Source of the DNA: Candidatus Sulfuritelmatomonas gaucii
GTDB taxonomy: Bacteria; Acidobacteriota; Terriglobia; Terriglobales; Acidobacteriaceae
Direction of reading: 5' to 3'
Length of the DNA: 64,000 nt
Assembly (NCBI GenBank): GCA_900290245.1
Contig: OKRB01000105.1
Span: forward strand, 18,212 to 82,211
The translations under genes and the position numbers were made by a program. Below are positions 8,617 through 17,216 of this stretch, piece by piece; the stretch's first letter is position 1, and the number at the start of each line of letters is the position of its first letter. The notes below the pieces were generated by a model. The model was not told where the DNA came from, ran no database searches, and saw only the letters and a program-made list of their open reading frames with translations.

Positions 8617-8690
8617 TTCACAGTTCACAGGATCTCGCTGATCTTCAACGAGGCGGCGTTGTTTGTGCCGTGAACTGTGAACTACGAACT
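8608..8690. repeat. Perfect 21-bp inverted repeat made of heptamer units between convergent genes
   Basis: Left arm 8608-8628 and right arm 8670-8690 are exact reverse complements (21 bp) around a 41-nt loop. Each arm is built from AGTTCGT/AGTTCAC heptamers. It overlaps the stop codon of the acyltransferase gene and ends 6 nt before the stop of the convergent lipoprotein gene. A two-way terminator is the simplest reading. Confidence 0.75.
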
Positions 8691-8696
8691 GGCGAC

Positions 8697-9911
8697 TTAC
8701 GGCGTGACCGACTGGGAGGCGTGGTTGCCGTGCGGAACCGCTGCAAGAGCCGTGGGATTAACCCCGGTGGGATATGGCGTGGCCTGAAGTTCCGACAGCG
8801 CGCCGGTCTCCGGATTGAGGCGGAAGCCGGAGAGGGAGTTGCCCAGGTAGTTCGCAGTATAAACGTACCGGCCAAGCGCAGGATCCACAACAATCGACAC
8901 CGGCTGCGTATCGGTGGAATTACCAGCAGAAGCGGTGGAGTTGACGATAGTGGAGGGAGTGCCTGTGGGCAGTGCAATCGAGTAGGCCGAAACCGATGAA
9001 TCCAGCGAGTTGGACAAGTAGATGTAAATGCCCCGAGGATCGATGGCAAGTGCAGTGGGCTCGTTGCCGGTCTTAAACGGACCGTTGACCAGGAAATTCA
9101 ACGAATCATTGGCCATCACGGTGTAACCGATCAGCTCGTTGGACGCATAGTCGGTGACGTAGACGAAACGGTTGACGGGATCGGTAGTCAGCGCGGAAGG
9201 CTTGACGCCGGCCTGGTAAGGGCTGCCAGAGACAGGGGTCAATGCGCCGCTGGAACCGACGGCATAGCCAAATACCCAACCGGGATTGGCGTCGCTTGAT
9301 GTGCTTCCGCCGGGATTGTATGAGGATTTGTCATATGCCGCGACATATACGGCACCGCTGTTGGCGAGCACAGTGACGCCCGTGGGCACGATGGTATCGC
9401 TCGCAAATCCGGGAAGAGTAAGCGAGACGGTGGCGGCGGCCGAGCCGATTACACCCAGATTGTTGATGGGATATTCCGTCAGGGTGGCGGAGGTCGTTCC
9501 GGACAGCACGTAAAGGTAGGTATTCGCCTGGTTGACTGCGATCGATACCGGAGCGGTCGACAGCGTCACCGACTCTTTTTGCGAGAGGTTGCCGTGATCG
9601 TCGATGCTGAAATGAACCACGGAATCGTTTCCCTGGTTGGCCACGTAGAGGTGGTAAAAGTTGCCCGTGGTTGCCATCGAGACAGGAAGGGTTCCTCCCG
9701 AAGAGATGGGAGCGGGACCAACGCGCAGCGCGCCGGAGGTGCCGTCAACGTCGTACGTATAGATTTGTCCAGCGCTGCCGGCGCCGGTGCCCTTGGAGCA
9801 GGCCACGTAAACATACGCAATGGTGACGAGATAGCAGCCACTCAAGCCGGTGGCCACTATGAGGCCGAGGAAAGAGACCAGAAGAAGCTGGCTCACTTTG
9901 TTGAACTTCAT
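8697..9911 (-). CDS. Lactonase-like beta-propeller lipoprotein (paralogue 1)
   Basis: 404 residues. Lipoprotein signal peptide with lipobox LSGC at about residues 23-26. The rest is repeats of type YVYVAN..NSVSAYSI and FVYVTDYASNELIGY that build a seven-bladed propeller like 6-phosphogluconolactonase and YVTN-repeat proteins. The cell location excludes the cytosolic lactonase role; a surface binding or scaffold function is more likely. GAAGGAA precedes ATG 9911. First of three tandem paralogues on the same strand that share the N-terminus MKF(N/K/T). Confidence 0.85.
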   Translation of the reverse strand: MKFNKVSQLLLVSFLGLIVATGLSGCYLVTIAYVYVACSKGTGAGSAGQIYTYDVDGTSGALRVGPAPISSGGTLPVSMATTGNFYHLYVANQGNDSVVHFSIDDHGNLSQKESVTLSTAPVSIAVNQANTYLYVLSGTTSATLTEYPINNLGVIGSAAATVSLTLPGFASDTIVPTGVTVLANSGAVYVAAYDKSSYNPGGSTSSDANPGWVFGYAVGSSGALTPVSGSPYQAGVKPSALTTDPVNRFVYVTDYASNELIGYTVMANDSLNFLVNGPFKTGNEPTALAIDPRGIYIYLSNSLDSSVSAYSIALPTGTPSTIVNSTASAGNSTDTQPVSIVVDPALGRYVYTANYLGNSLSGFRLNPETGALSELQATPYPTGVNPTALAAVPHGNHASQSVTP

Positions 9912-9977
9912 GCGCTTCCTTCGTCATGGGCCCGTCTGTCGGAGCCCCGAGAAAAACCTGTTAGATTGCCCGCCGTT

Positions 9978-10006
9978 ATTGTAAAAGCCGGGTGCGGGGT
10001 GGTGCC
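9978..10006 (-). promoter_or_regulatory. Putative promoter of lipoprotein paralogue 1 (TACAAT / GGCACC)
   Basis: On the minus strand, GGCACC (10006-10001) and TTTTACAAT with TACAAT at 9983-9978 are 17 bp apart, about 67 bp from the start codon. Paralogue 3 has the same layout and near-identical flanks at 13082-13109. Confidence 0.5.
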
Positions 10007-10043
10007 AGCCGCTCCATTGCCGGAGCAGAACGATCAGGACTTC

Positions 10044-11405
10044 TCACTTCTGAATGCCGCCCCCCGTGCCGTTGTGTGGAATTGCGGCGACAGCAGTCGG
10101 GTTGTCATTGCTTGGATAGGGCGAGAGCTGCGAATCAAGGAGTGATCCGTCAGTGAGACTGAGCTCAAAGCCGGAAACGTTGTTGCCAAGAAAGTTGGCA
10201 GTGTAAAGGAAATGGTTGGTCGAGGGATCAATTCCGATGGCCACTGGCTGCAAACCGGTGGCGTAGGTACCAGTGCTGGAAGAAGTGCCGAGAGAAGTGA
10301 GCTTTCCGCTGGAAATCGAGTAGGCCTCAACGGTCGCGTCCTGCGAATTGGCCACATAGGCATACGGATAGGTGGGATCAACGACGATGGCGGAAGGCTG
10401 GTTGCCCGCCCTGAACGGGCTTCCGGCAAGCGGGGTCAAATTGCCCGACGCAACGGAGTATCCCCTGACGTTCCCGCTACCGAAGTCAGTCACGTAAACG
10501 TAGGTGCTTGTGGAATCGCTGGCGACACCCGAAGGCTGAACGCCGGCCGCAAAGGGTGAGCCGCCAAGGGGCGTGAGAACACCACCCGAACCCACCGAAA
10601 AGGCGAAGACATAACCGACATGTGGCGTGACAGAGGAGTCATAGGCGGTGACGTAAACGTATGCGCCGGACGCCAGCACATTGACCGCCGTGGGAACAAT
10701 GATGTGAGCGGAGTTTGCCCCGGAGAGCGTGAGCGGCCAATACTGCCCGTTCACCGCCGAGTTCACCGCCGGCGAGCCGATGCAAGTTGTCGCCCCACAT
10801 GGGGCGCTGCTGGACGAACCGCCCGCCGAAAGCGGGAAGACGCCGATGGAGCCCGAGCAGGGATCTGCGTCAGAGCAGACGGGAAGCGGCTGGTAGAGGT
10901 CGACGACAAAGAGGTTGGATTTGTTTGCGGCGGCGGCGAGGGGAAAAATTCCCGGCGTATTCACGGTGTTGTAGGGATAGAGCTTGCCATCGCTGCCGAT
11001 GACAAACTGGACGATGGTATTGTCGTCCTGGTTGGCCACGAAAAGGCTGCCGTAGTCGGCTGAAACGGCTTCGGCCACGGGGTCACGTCCTCCTGAAGGG
11101 AAGGGCGAAGTGGGAATCTGGCGCATGCGGCCCGACTCGGAGTTGATTTCGAAGACATTGATCTCGCCGTAATTGTCGGCGCCGGCGGCCTTGGAGCTTG
11201 CCACATAGACGAAGTCGACGGTCAAGGTCTGCGTCAACTGCGAGCAGGCAGTGACCAGCGTGGCGGCCAGCAGACCGGCTGCGGAAACCAGCAGCAGGCC
11301 AAAACCGGAGCGAAGCCGACGAGGACTTGCGGGCTGCAAGGGTTGGGCGTCGTCGGCAGGCCCATTCTGGTTTTGCGATCGCTGGCTCGATCTCTTGAAC
11401 TTCAT
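10044..11405 (-). CDS. Lactonase-like beta-propeller lipoprotein (paralogue 2)
   Basis: 453 residues from ATG 11405. Compared with its neighbours it has a longer N-terminal cytoplasmic stretch before the hydrophobic segment and lipobox VTAC. Propeller repeats such as YVYVTDFGSGNVRGYSV and YAYVANSQDATVEAYSI follow. I chose 11405 (MKFKRSS) over ATG 11411 because bases before it align with the start regions of paralogues 1 and 3, although the expected purine SD is degraded to GAAAGAT. A 7-bp perfect hairpin (11421-11441) lies just upstream. Function as for paralogue 1. Confidence 0.84.
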   Translation of the reverse strand: MKFKRSSQRSQNQNGPADDAQPLQPASPRRLRSGFGLLLVSAAGLLAATLVTACSQLTQTLTVDFVYVASSKAAGADNYGEINVFEINSESGRMRQIPTSPFPSGGRDPVAEAVSADYGSLFVANQDDNTIVQFVIGSDGKLYPYNTVNTPGIFPLAAAANKSNLFVVDLYQPLPVCSDADPCSGSIGVFPLSAGGSSSSAPCGATTCIGSPAVNSAVNGQYWPLTLSGANSAHIIVPTAVNVLASGAYVYVTAYDSSVTPHVGYVFAFSVGSGGVLTPLGGSPFAAGVQPSGVASDSTSTYVYVTDFGSGNVRGYSVASGNLTPLAGSPFRAGNQPSAIVVDPTYPYAYVANSQDATVEAYSISSGKLTSLGTSSSTGTYATGLQPVAIGIDPSTNHFLYTANFLGNNVSGFELSLTDGSLLDSQLSPYPSNDNPTAVAAIPHNGTGGGIQK

Positions 11406-11420
11406 GCGCATCTTTCGTCG

Positions 11421-11441
11421 ATGGCCCGATTAGTGGGCCAT
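11421..11441 (-). promoter_or_regulatory. 7-bp hairpin in the leader of lipoprotein paralogue 2
   Basis: ATGGCCC (11421-11427) and GGGCCAT (11435-11441) pair perfectly around 7 nt, immediately upstream of the weak ribosome-binding region. It could affect translation start; not seen in the two paralogues. Confidence 0.35.
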
Positions 11442-11611
11442 TCATCCCTCGAGTTTTGGAATCAAATCCGGCGCAAACAGCGGCGGGCGCGCCTTGATCT
11501 CATTCCAATTTGCAGACCCCAATATTCGTGCAGACCCCGAAGCTCCGGGAATCTCTTAACGGACGAACCCGCGTCACCGAGTCTGCTCAGGCCGGCGGGC
11601 GCCGCAGGTTT

Positions 11612-12997
11612 TTAACTTGTCCGGCCGTCGACCATGCACCATGTCGGAGGTCCCTCAAGCTTGTTGGTGCTGAGCACGCGCATATCGATGAGTTCGCCCG
11701 TATTCGGGTCAATCACCCGCCCGGTGACCGTTGAGTCGAATTCGTTGGCTTCATAGATGAACTGGTTGGAAGGATCCTCAACAATGCACTGAGGTCCGGC
11801 CCCTGATCCAAACGGCTCGTCGAGCACAAAACTGAGCTGGTAATTGGGTGCGGTGGTGATAAAGTACGCCGCGATGCCGCTTTCCTGGTTGGGTCCGACC
11901 ACGTTGTTTCCCTGGTTCGCTACGTAAAGGAACTTGCCTTTTGACTCGACCGTCACAAAGATCGGATTGGAAAGCGTGGCGTCATCCGGGAAGGCGCCGC
12001 CGGGTTCCGACTGCAGCGCGCCGCCGCTGCCCAAGGTGTACGGCAGAAGCTGGCTGGCATAGGTACCCGTCGGGAAGGGGCCACCCGTTGCGGTGATGGT
12101 GATGGGCTCGTTATCGAGCACGTAGATCACGCTGTTGGCGTTGACGATGGCAGTTCCCTGGTGGATGCCCAGCGGTTGAGAGCTGTTCTGGCTGAGGGTC
12201 AACTGGCCGGTCGTGCTTGCGTAGCTGTACGGGAATACCAGGCTGCCGCCGACGTATGGATACGAGGTTGGAGCCGGGGCACCGGCCAGGGTGAGAATGA
12301 AGCCGCTGGTAAGGACAAAGTCGACCGGGTTCGCCGGGACCGGAAAGTACGTGAGCGGCTGGCCGTTCGCGGCCGTCACCTGCGCGTTGACAACCAGCGA
12401 CAAACGACCCGTGGTCTGGTCGATCTTAAAGACGGTAATGTCGCCGCAGGTCGTGACTCCCGAGCCCAAGGCCAGCGCGCAATTGTCTTTGCTTGAGGGG
12501 TTCACGTTGTCGGGCGAGTCGTGGTCGAGAACAAAAATGTAGCTGCCTGAGGAGTCGACGAACATCCGGAATGGATTCATGCCCTGAGAGAAGAATGTCT
12601 CCTGCGGGGTGAAAATGCCATTTCCGCCCACCGCGAATTCGGTGATGTTGGCGTTCTGGCAGGCATTGGCGCCGGTGCCGTAGCAGTTGCCGTTCCCGGA
12701 GCCGTTGACGCCGCGATTGAGGACATACACGAACCGGCTTCCGAGGGTGAGGACGGCGCGAACCGGGTTGGATCCGCCGGAAGAGACAGGCAGGCCGTTG
12801 ATCGTTGTCAGTGCGCCTGTATTGTGATCGATCTTATAACCGGAAACGATGCCATTATTGCCGGTGGAGGCGGTTACGGTTCCTGTCACATACAAATAGC
12901 CGACCGTATAACTCTGTACGCAAGACGTCACTCCAAAAACCACGGCTACCGAGAGGGCGCCGATGGAAAGCGCCTTGCCGAATTTTGTGAACTTCAT
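11612..12997 (-). CDS. Lactonase-like beta-propeller lipoprotein (paralogue 3)
   Basis: 461 residues with lipobox GVTSC at about residues 22-26. Repeat units include FVYVLNRGVNGSGN, FLYVANQGNNVVG and FIYEANEFDSTVTGRVI, so it has the same propeller plan as paralogues 1 and 2 but with longer loops, several with Cys pairs. A GAAGGAA Shine-Dalgarno lies just upstream of ATG 12997. Probably the promoter-proximal and first-transcribed copy. Each paralogue has its own long leader, so these need not be one operon. Confidence 0.84.
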   Translation of the reverse strand: MKFTKFGKALSIGALSVAVVFGVTSCVQSYTVGYLYVTGTVTASTGNNGIVSGYKIDHNTGALTTINGLPVSSGGSNPVRAVLTLGSRFVYVLNRGVNGSGNGNCYGTGANACQNANITEFAVGGNGIFTPQETFFSQGMNPFRMFVDSSGSYIFVLDHDSPDNVNPSSKDNCALALGSGVTTCGDITVFKIDQTTGRLSLVVNAQVTAANGQPLTYFPVPANPVDFVLTSGFILTLAGAPAPTSYPYVGGSLVFPYSYASTTGQLTLSQNSSQPLGIHQGTAIVNANSVIYVLDNEPITITATGGPFPTGTYASQLLPYTLGSGGALQSEPGGAFPDDATLSNPIFVTVESKGKFLYVANQGNNVVGPNQESGIAAYFITTAPNYQLSFVLDEPFGSGAGPQCIVEDPSNQFIYEANEFDSTVTGRVIDPNTGELIDMRVLSTNKLEGPPTWCMVDGRTS

Positions 12998-13081
12998 GCT
13001 ATTCCTTCATCCTGGTCAGGCGTAGGCCGCCAAGTCTTATCGTTCCCGAGCAGTGCTGGGTTGGGATGGAATCCCTGATCG

Positions 13082-13109
13082 ATTGTAAAAGGCGAGGGCA
13101 GGTTGTGCC
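13082..13109 (-). promoter_or_regulatory. Putative promoter of lipoprotein paralogue 3 (TACAAT / GGCACA)
   Basis: Minus-strand GGCACA (13109-13104) and TACAAT (13087-13082) are 16 bp apart, about 85 bp upstream of the start. The surrounding CCTTTTACAAT is shared with paralogue 1. The remaining 12998-13281 shows no gene. Confidence 0.5.
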
Positions 13110-13281
13110 TAGTTTCTGCCGCAGAGCCGGGAAAACCACCACTCTCTGGATTTGAGAGGACGAGCGACCGACCCGATTCCGGGTGAGGCTGCCCTCTCAT
13201 TCAATTCTCAGGAACGAACGGCGTTTTAGACGACCTGCAGGAGGAAACGTCAACGCCAGACGAGCTGAGCAACCGCGCGGC

Positions 13282-15366
13282 TCACCAGACCCGGCACGCA
13301 TTCTGGGGGACCATGGGCTGGCCCAATTTGCAGCCGAAGGCCTTGCCGAATTCATCGAAGTTCTGCACCGATCCGTTGACGCGCCAACGACCGGGTGAGT
13401 GGGGATCGGTGAGCGCCGACTGCCGCGCCGCCGCGTCGCGCGTGTTCTGGCACCACACCTGGGCAAAGCCGATGAAATAGCGCTGCGCCTCGGTAAAGCC
13501 GCCGATCTTTTCGTCGATGGATTTGCCTTCATCCTTGAGCGCGTCGAGGAGGGCCATGTAGGCGATGCGCAGGCCGCCGTTGTCGGCGGTGTTTTCGCCA
13601 AGGGTCAAGTGCCCGTTGAGATAGGTGGCCGGCGTATCGCCCTGCGCGGCCGCCGCCTCAAAGTGGTCGTACTCGTTGGCCACGCACTCGGTCCGCTCGG
13701 TGAATGCCTTGCGATCCTCCGCCGTCTGCCACTCGCGTACATTGCCGTTGCCGTCGAACTTCGAGCCCTGGTCGTCAAAGCCGTGCGTCATTTCGTGGCC
13801 GATGACCACACCGATGCCGCCGAAGTTTACCGCCGCGTCGATGTTGGGATCGAAAAAGGGTGGCTGCAGAATGCCGGCAGGGAAATTGATGTCGTTGAAA
13901 GAGGAGTTGTAGTAGGCATTCACCGTAGGCGGCGTCATGTTCCACTCCTTCTCGTCCACCGGCTTGCCCAGCTTGGCGAAGTTGTAGTTGCGTTCGTAGA
14001 CGGCGGCGTGCTCTTCGTTCTCAAGGAATTCGCCGCGGTTCACTTTCACGCTGGAGTAGTCACGCCACTTTTCGGGGTAGCCGATTTTGTTGCGGAACAT
14101 GGCCAGCTTTTGCTCGGCTGCTTTCTTTGTCTGATCGGTCATCCAGGGCAGGGTCTTGATGTCGTCGGCGAGGGCTTTGTCGAGGTCGGCTACGAGCCGG
14201 TCCATGCTTGCCTTGGCGGCTGGAGGAAAGTTTTCTTTCACCCAATCCTGGCCCACCGCCTCGCCGAGGGCGCGGTCAGTCGCGATGGTGCATTGACGCC
14301 AGCGCGGCAGAGGCACCTTCTGCCCGGACAGGGTTGTAGAGAAGAAATTGAAGTCTTCATCAAAGAATGCCTTGGGCAGGGCGCGCGTGTGCCCGTGGAG
14401 CGCTTGCCAGCGCAAGTAGCTCTTCCATGAGTCGAGCGGCTCTGTCTGGACCAGCGTGGCGAGTTCCTTGAAGTAGTCCGGCGTGGCGACGTTCAACGTG
14501 TCGAAATGGCCGATCCCGACGGCATGGAGGTAGGTTTGCCAGTCGAAATCGGGCGTCACCTTCTGGAAGTCGTCGACAGTGTAGATGTGATAAACGTTGT
14601 CAGGATTGCGCCGCTCCACACGGCTGATGGAGGCCTTGGCCATCGCGGTTTCGATCTCCATGACCGCGGCGGCTTCTTTGGCGGCTTGCTCGGGCGTGTC
14701 GCCGGCGAGTGCGAACATTTTTTTGATGTGCTCGACATATTGCGCACGAATTTGCGCGAAGTGCGGCGAGTCGACAAGGTAGTAATCGCGATCGGGCAGC
14801 GATATGCCGCCCTGCGCGACTTCGGCGATTTGCTTTGACGAATCTTTCTCGTCCTGGCCCACCCTGAATTGAAAGAAACCATCGGGCGCGCCCTGATCCT
14901 CAAGCCGGCCGAGCAGCCCGGGAAGCTGCTTTGCGTCAGTCAGGCTTGCAATTTGCTTCCAAGCCGGCTGGATTGGCTCGAGGCCCAGTTTTTCAATCGC
15001 GTCTGTATCCATGCACGAGGCGTAGAAGTCGCCGTATTGTTTTTGCAGGGGATTCTTAGGGGCCGAGGCCGCGGAGTCCAGGTCCTTCCAAAGCAGGTAC
15101 TGATTGCGCTGCTGCAGCAAGGAAAATGAGCGCACCCAGCGGGTTTGGTCAGCAGGGATGGAATTGTTCTTCGTCCAGTTGCCGCAGGCGTACTGGTAGA
15201 AGTCCTGACATGGATCGGCGTTCAGGTCCATTGCCGTGGGATCAAAGCTGCGAGTGGCAGGGGGCTCAGAGGGCTTGGTGTCGTCGGTTTGCGAGGCGGC
15301 GGGAGCCTGCGCGAGGGTGAGTCCTGATGTCACGGCCAGAAAGAGAAAGAGGTATCTGGATTTCAT
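13282..15366 (-). CDS. M13 family zinc metallopeptidase (neprilysin/PepO-like), secreted
   Basis: 694 residues from ATG 15366, which starts a signal peptide (MKSRYLFLFLAVTSGLTLAQ) and has AGGAGA 4 nt upstream; the frame is open to 15570 but that extension is not family-like. N-terminal M13 domain with DFYQYACGNW; C-terminal catalytic domain with NAYYN, zinc site HEMTH at residues 524-528, GENTADNGG (third ligand Glu591) and the C-terminal CRVW typical of the family. Hydrolyses oligopeptides in the periplasm or outside. Stands alone, divergent from the pectinesterase gene. Confidence 0.95.
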   Translation of the reverse strand: MKSRYLFLFLAVTSGLTLAQAPAASQTDDTKPSEPPATRSFDPTAMDLNADPCQDFYQYACGNWTKNNSIPADQTRWVRSFSLLQQRNQYLLWKDLDSAASAPKNPLQKQYGDFYASCMDTDAIEKLGLEPIQPAWKQIASLTDAKQLPGLLGRLEDQGAPDGFFQFRVGQDEKDSSKQIAEVAQGGISLPDRDYYLVDSPHFAQIRAQYVEHIKKMFALAGDTPEQAAKEAAAVMEIETAMAKASISRVERRNPDNVYHIYTVDDFQKVTPDFDWQTYLHAVGIGHFDTLNVATPDYFKELATLVQTEPLDSWKSYLRWQALHGHTRALPKAFFDEDFNFFSTTLSGQKVPLPRWRQCTIATDRALGEAVGQDWVKENFPPAAKASMDRLVADLDKALADDIKTLPWMTDQTKKAAEQKLAMFRNKIGYPEKWRDYSSVKVNRGEFLENEEHAAVYERNYNFAKLGKPVDEKEWNMTPPTVNAYYNSSFNDINFPAGILQPPFFDPNIDAAVNFGGIGVVIGHEMTHGFDDQGSKFDGNGNVREWQTAEDRKAFTERTECVANEYDHFEAAAAQGDTPATYLNGHLTLGENTADNGGLRIAYMALLDALKDEGKSIDEKIGGFTEAQRYFIGFAQVWCQNTRDAAARQSALTDPHSPGRWRVNGSVQNFDEFGKAFGCKLGQPMVPQNACRVW

Positions 15367-15562
15367 CGAATCTCCTATTGGAAGAACGGTCGCAGGCAAA
15401 ATTGTAATTGCAGGCTGGTCACGGTGGATTGTCGAAGAGCCGGTTTCGCATGGGCTGTGTCGCCTGTCACGGGTGGGCGGATGAGTCCCAGGGACTGCCA
15501 GGTCCAGGATCTCTTCGAAAACCGCCGCCGGATCCGCCAGCCGTTCGCGAGAGAATGGGTTT

Positions 15563-16624
15563 ATGCGCATCCAATTGTCGTTGAAGATATGTGCCCTGGC
15601 CGCAGCGGGCCTGCTCTGCTATCCGCATAGGCAGATGATAGCCCACGCGCAGGATGTTCATGTGCGCGTTTCTCCCGATGTGAAGACGGGGATCGAGGGA
15701 ACGACGGAGTTCCCGACCATCCAGATGGCGATGGACCACCATCCGTTTGCTGGAATCGGAAAAGACGGAAGACCGGGGCGCGTCTATATCGAGATCGCGC
15801 CGGGCGTTTATCACGAGCGCGTGATCGTGACGCAGAACCACACCAACATCACGCTGGTGGGCACGGGCAAGACTCCGGCGGACGTGGTGATCACGAACAG
15901 CCTGAACGCGAAACAGGCCGGCGGAACGTTTTTCACCGAGACGGTGGAGATCAACGGCAACGGATTTGAAGCTGACAACATCACCTTCGAAAATACGGCC
16001 GGGAATACGGGCCAAGCGGTTGCGGCGTCGGTGCGCGCCGATAAAGTCGTGTTCAAGAATTGCCGGTTCCTGGGGCACCAGGACACGCTGTTTGCCGATT
16101 ACGGCCGGCAATATTACGTGGACTCGTACATCGAGGGCGGCGTGGACTTCATTTTCGGCAACGCTGCGGCAGTCTTCGACCACGATGAGATTCACGCGAA
16201 CGGCGCCGGCTATTTGACCGCGCAGTCGCGGACCTCGCCGAAGCAGACGACCGGCTACGTGATCATCGACAGCAAAGTGGCCAGCGGCATTCAGCAGGGC
16301 GAAGCCGAACCGGGCGCGCCGCCGCGCCGCGACACGATCAGCCTGGGACGGCCGTGGCGGCCTTACTCGCGCGTCGTTTATATCGATACAGAACTGCCGG
16401 CAGATGTCATTCCGCAAGGGTGGAACGCGTGGGGCCGAACGGACAGCACGCCGCAGACCTACTATGCGGAATTCCATGACACGGGCCCGGGCGCGAACCC
16501 GTCAGGGCGCGTCGCGTGGTCGCATCAAATCACCGCTCAGCAGGCGGCGCAGTACCGGCCGCGCGTATTTCTGGCGGGCAAGGATCATTGGAACCCGATC
16601 GCTGCGGCGGCGAAGCTGCCGTAA
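15563..16624 (+). CDS. Pectinesterase (carbohydrate esterase family 8), secreted
   Basis: 353 residues with a signal peptide ending near AHAQ. De-esterifies methylated homogalacturonan. Family motifs in order: GTGKTPADVVI, GQAVA, QDTLF with the catalytic Asp of the QDTL segment, DFIFG with the second catalytic Asp, and LGRPWRPYSRVVY with the substrate-binding Arg and Trp. Right-handed beta-helix fold expected. Full length. Together with GH92, GH2 and GH89 elsewhere in the window it points to a life on plant or fungal polymers. Weak Shine-Dalgarno (GAGAGAATGGG). Confidence 0.93.
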   Translation: MRIQLSLKICALAAAGLLCYPHRQMIAHAQDVHVRVSPDVKTGIEGTTEFPTIQMAMDHHPFAGIGKDGRPGRVYIEIAPGVYHERVIVTQNHTNITLVGTGKTPADVVITNSLNAKQAGGTFFTETVEINGNGFEADNITFENTAGNTGQAVAASVRADKVVFKNCRFLGHQDTLFADYGRQYYVDSYIEGGVDFIFGNAAAVFDHDEIHANGAGYLTAQSRTSPKQTTGYVIIDSKVASGIQQGEAEPGAPPRRDTISLGRPWRPYSRVVYIDTELPADVIPQGWNAWGRTDSTPQTYYAEFHDTGPGANPSGRVAWSHQITAQQAAQYRPRVFLAGKDHWNPIAAAAKLP

Positions 16625-16670
16625 CGCCCGCCGCGGACGCTTCTGCGATCCAGCGCCGCACTCCCGCCAC

Positions 16671-17120
16671 TCAACCGCGCAAGCCAATCAAAAGCAGCAC
16701 AAAGGCTGCGCCGAGGGCGACGACCCTGGCGCGATGCATGGCGTCCCAACGCCGGTGCTGACGATCGGCCTCGGGGAGGATCCAGGATGCATCCTGGCGG
16801 GCCAGTCGGTTGTTGATGGGGACGAGAAAAATCAGCGTCAGAACGATCACGGCAGCCCAGATGCCGGATGCGGTGGCAAGAAGCCCGATCACCGGTTGAG
16901 CGCGAAGAAGGATGGCTTCGATGACGAGAAGCAAGAAGTTGCCGGCGTACCAGAAAGGCATGATCTTGCCAAGTGTTGCCGCGAAGAGACGAACAGCGTG
17001 CGCACGTGCCTGCTCGTCCAGTTTTTCGAGAATCGGGTTGATGAAGGCCCACACGGCGAATTCTGTTCCGACCATGAGGCCGATCGAAAGAATGGTTACG
17101 ACGCTAAGAAAGAGGATCAT
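16671..17120 (-). CDS. DUF1772 (anthrone oxygenase-like) membrane protein
   Basis: 149 residues with four membrane helices (about residues 4-24, 52-72, 78-100, 130-147). The segment after helix 3, VPINNRLARQDASW, and the late RWDAMHRARVV match DUF1772. Fungal relatives act as anthrone oxygenases, but bacterial members are mostly uncharacterised. Divergent from an HxlR regulator with a palindrome between them, a common layout for HxlR-controlled stress genes. AGGAG lies upstream of ATG 17120. Converges closely (46 bp) with the pectinesterase gene. Confidence 0.8.
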   Translation of the reverse strand: MILFLSVVTILSIGLMVGTEFAVWAFINPILEKLDEQARAHAVRLFAATLGKIMPFWYAGNFLLLVIEAILLRAQPVIGLLATASGIWAAVIVLTLIFLVPINNRLARQDASWILPEADRQHRRWDAMHRARVVALGAAFVLLLIGLRG

Positions 17121-17175
17121 TATTTTCTCCTGCGCTTAAGACGCAGTTCAGGGGTATACTGACTCAGATGTTTGT

Positions 17176-17193
17176 ACTGACAAAGGTGTCAGT
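17176..17193. promoter_or_regulatory. Perfect palindromic operator candidate for the HxlR regulator
   Basis: ACTGACA (17176-17182) AAGG TGTCAGT (17187-17193), a perfect 7-bp inverted repeat in the 96-bp divergent region. A further half-site ACTGACT lies at 17158-17164, one helical turn and a half away. The palindrome covers TTGTCA, a likely -35 for the DUF1772 gene on the minus strand. HxlR proteins commonly bind such sites between divergent genes. Confidence 0.65.
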
Positions 17194-17216
17194 GCGCGGC
17201 GAGAGCCGCCGGGGGT

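Noticed and set aside
9978-10006. Sigma-54 promoter (TGGCAC...GC) upstream of lipoprotein 1
   Set aside because: GG-to-GC spacing is 9 rather than 10 bp, and paralogue 3 has 8; a sigma-70-type reading with TACAAT fits both copies better.
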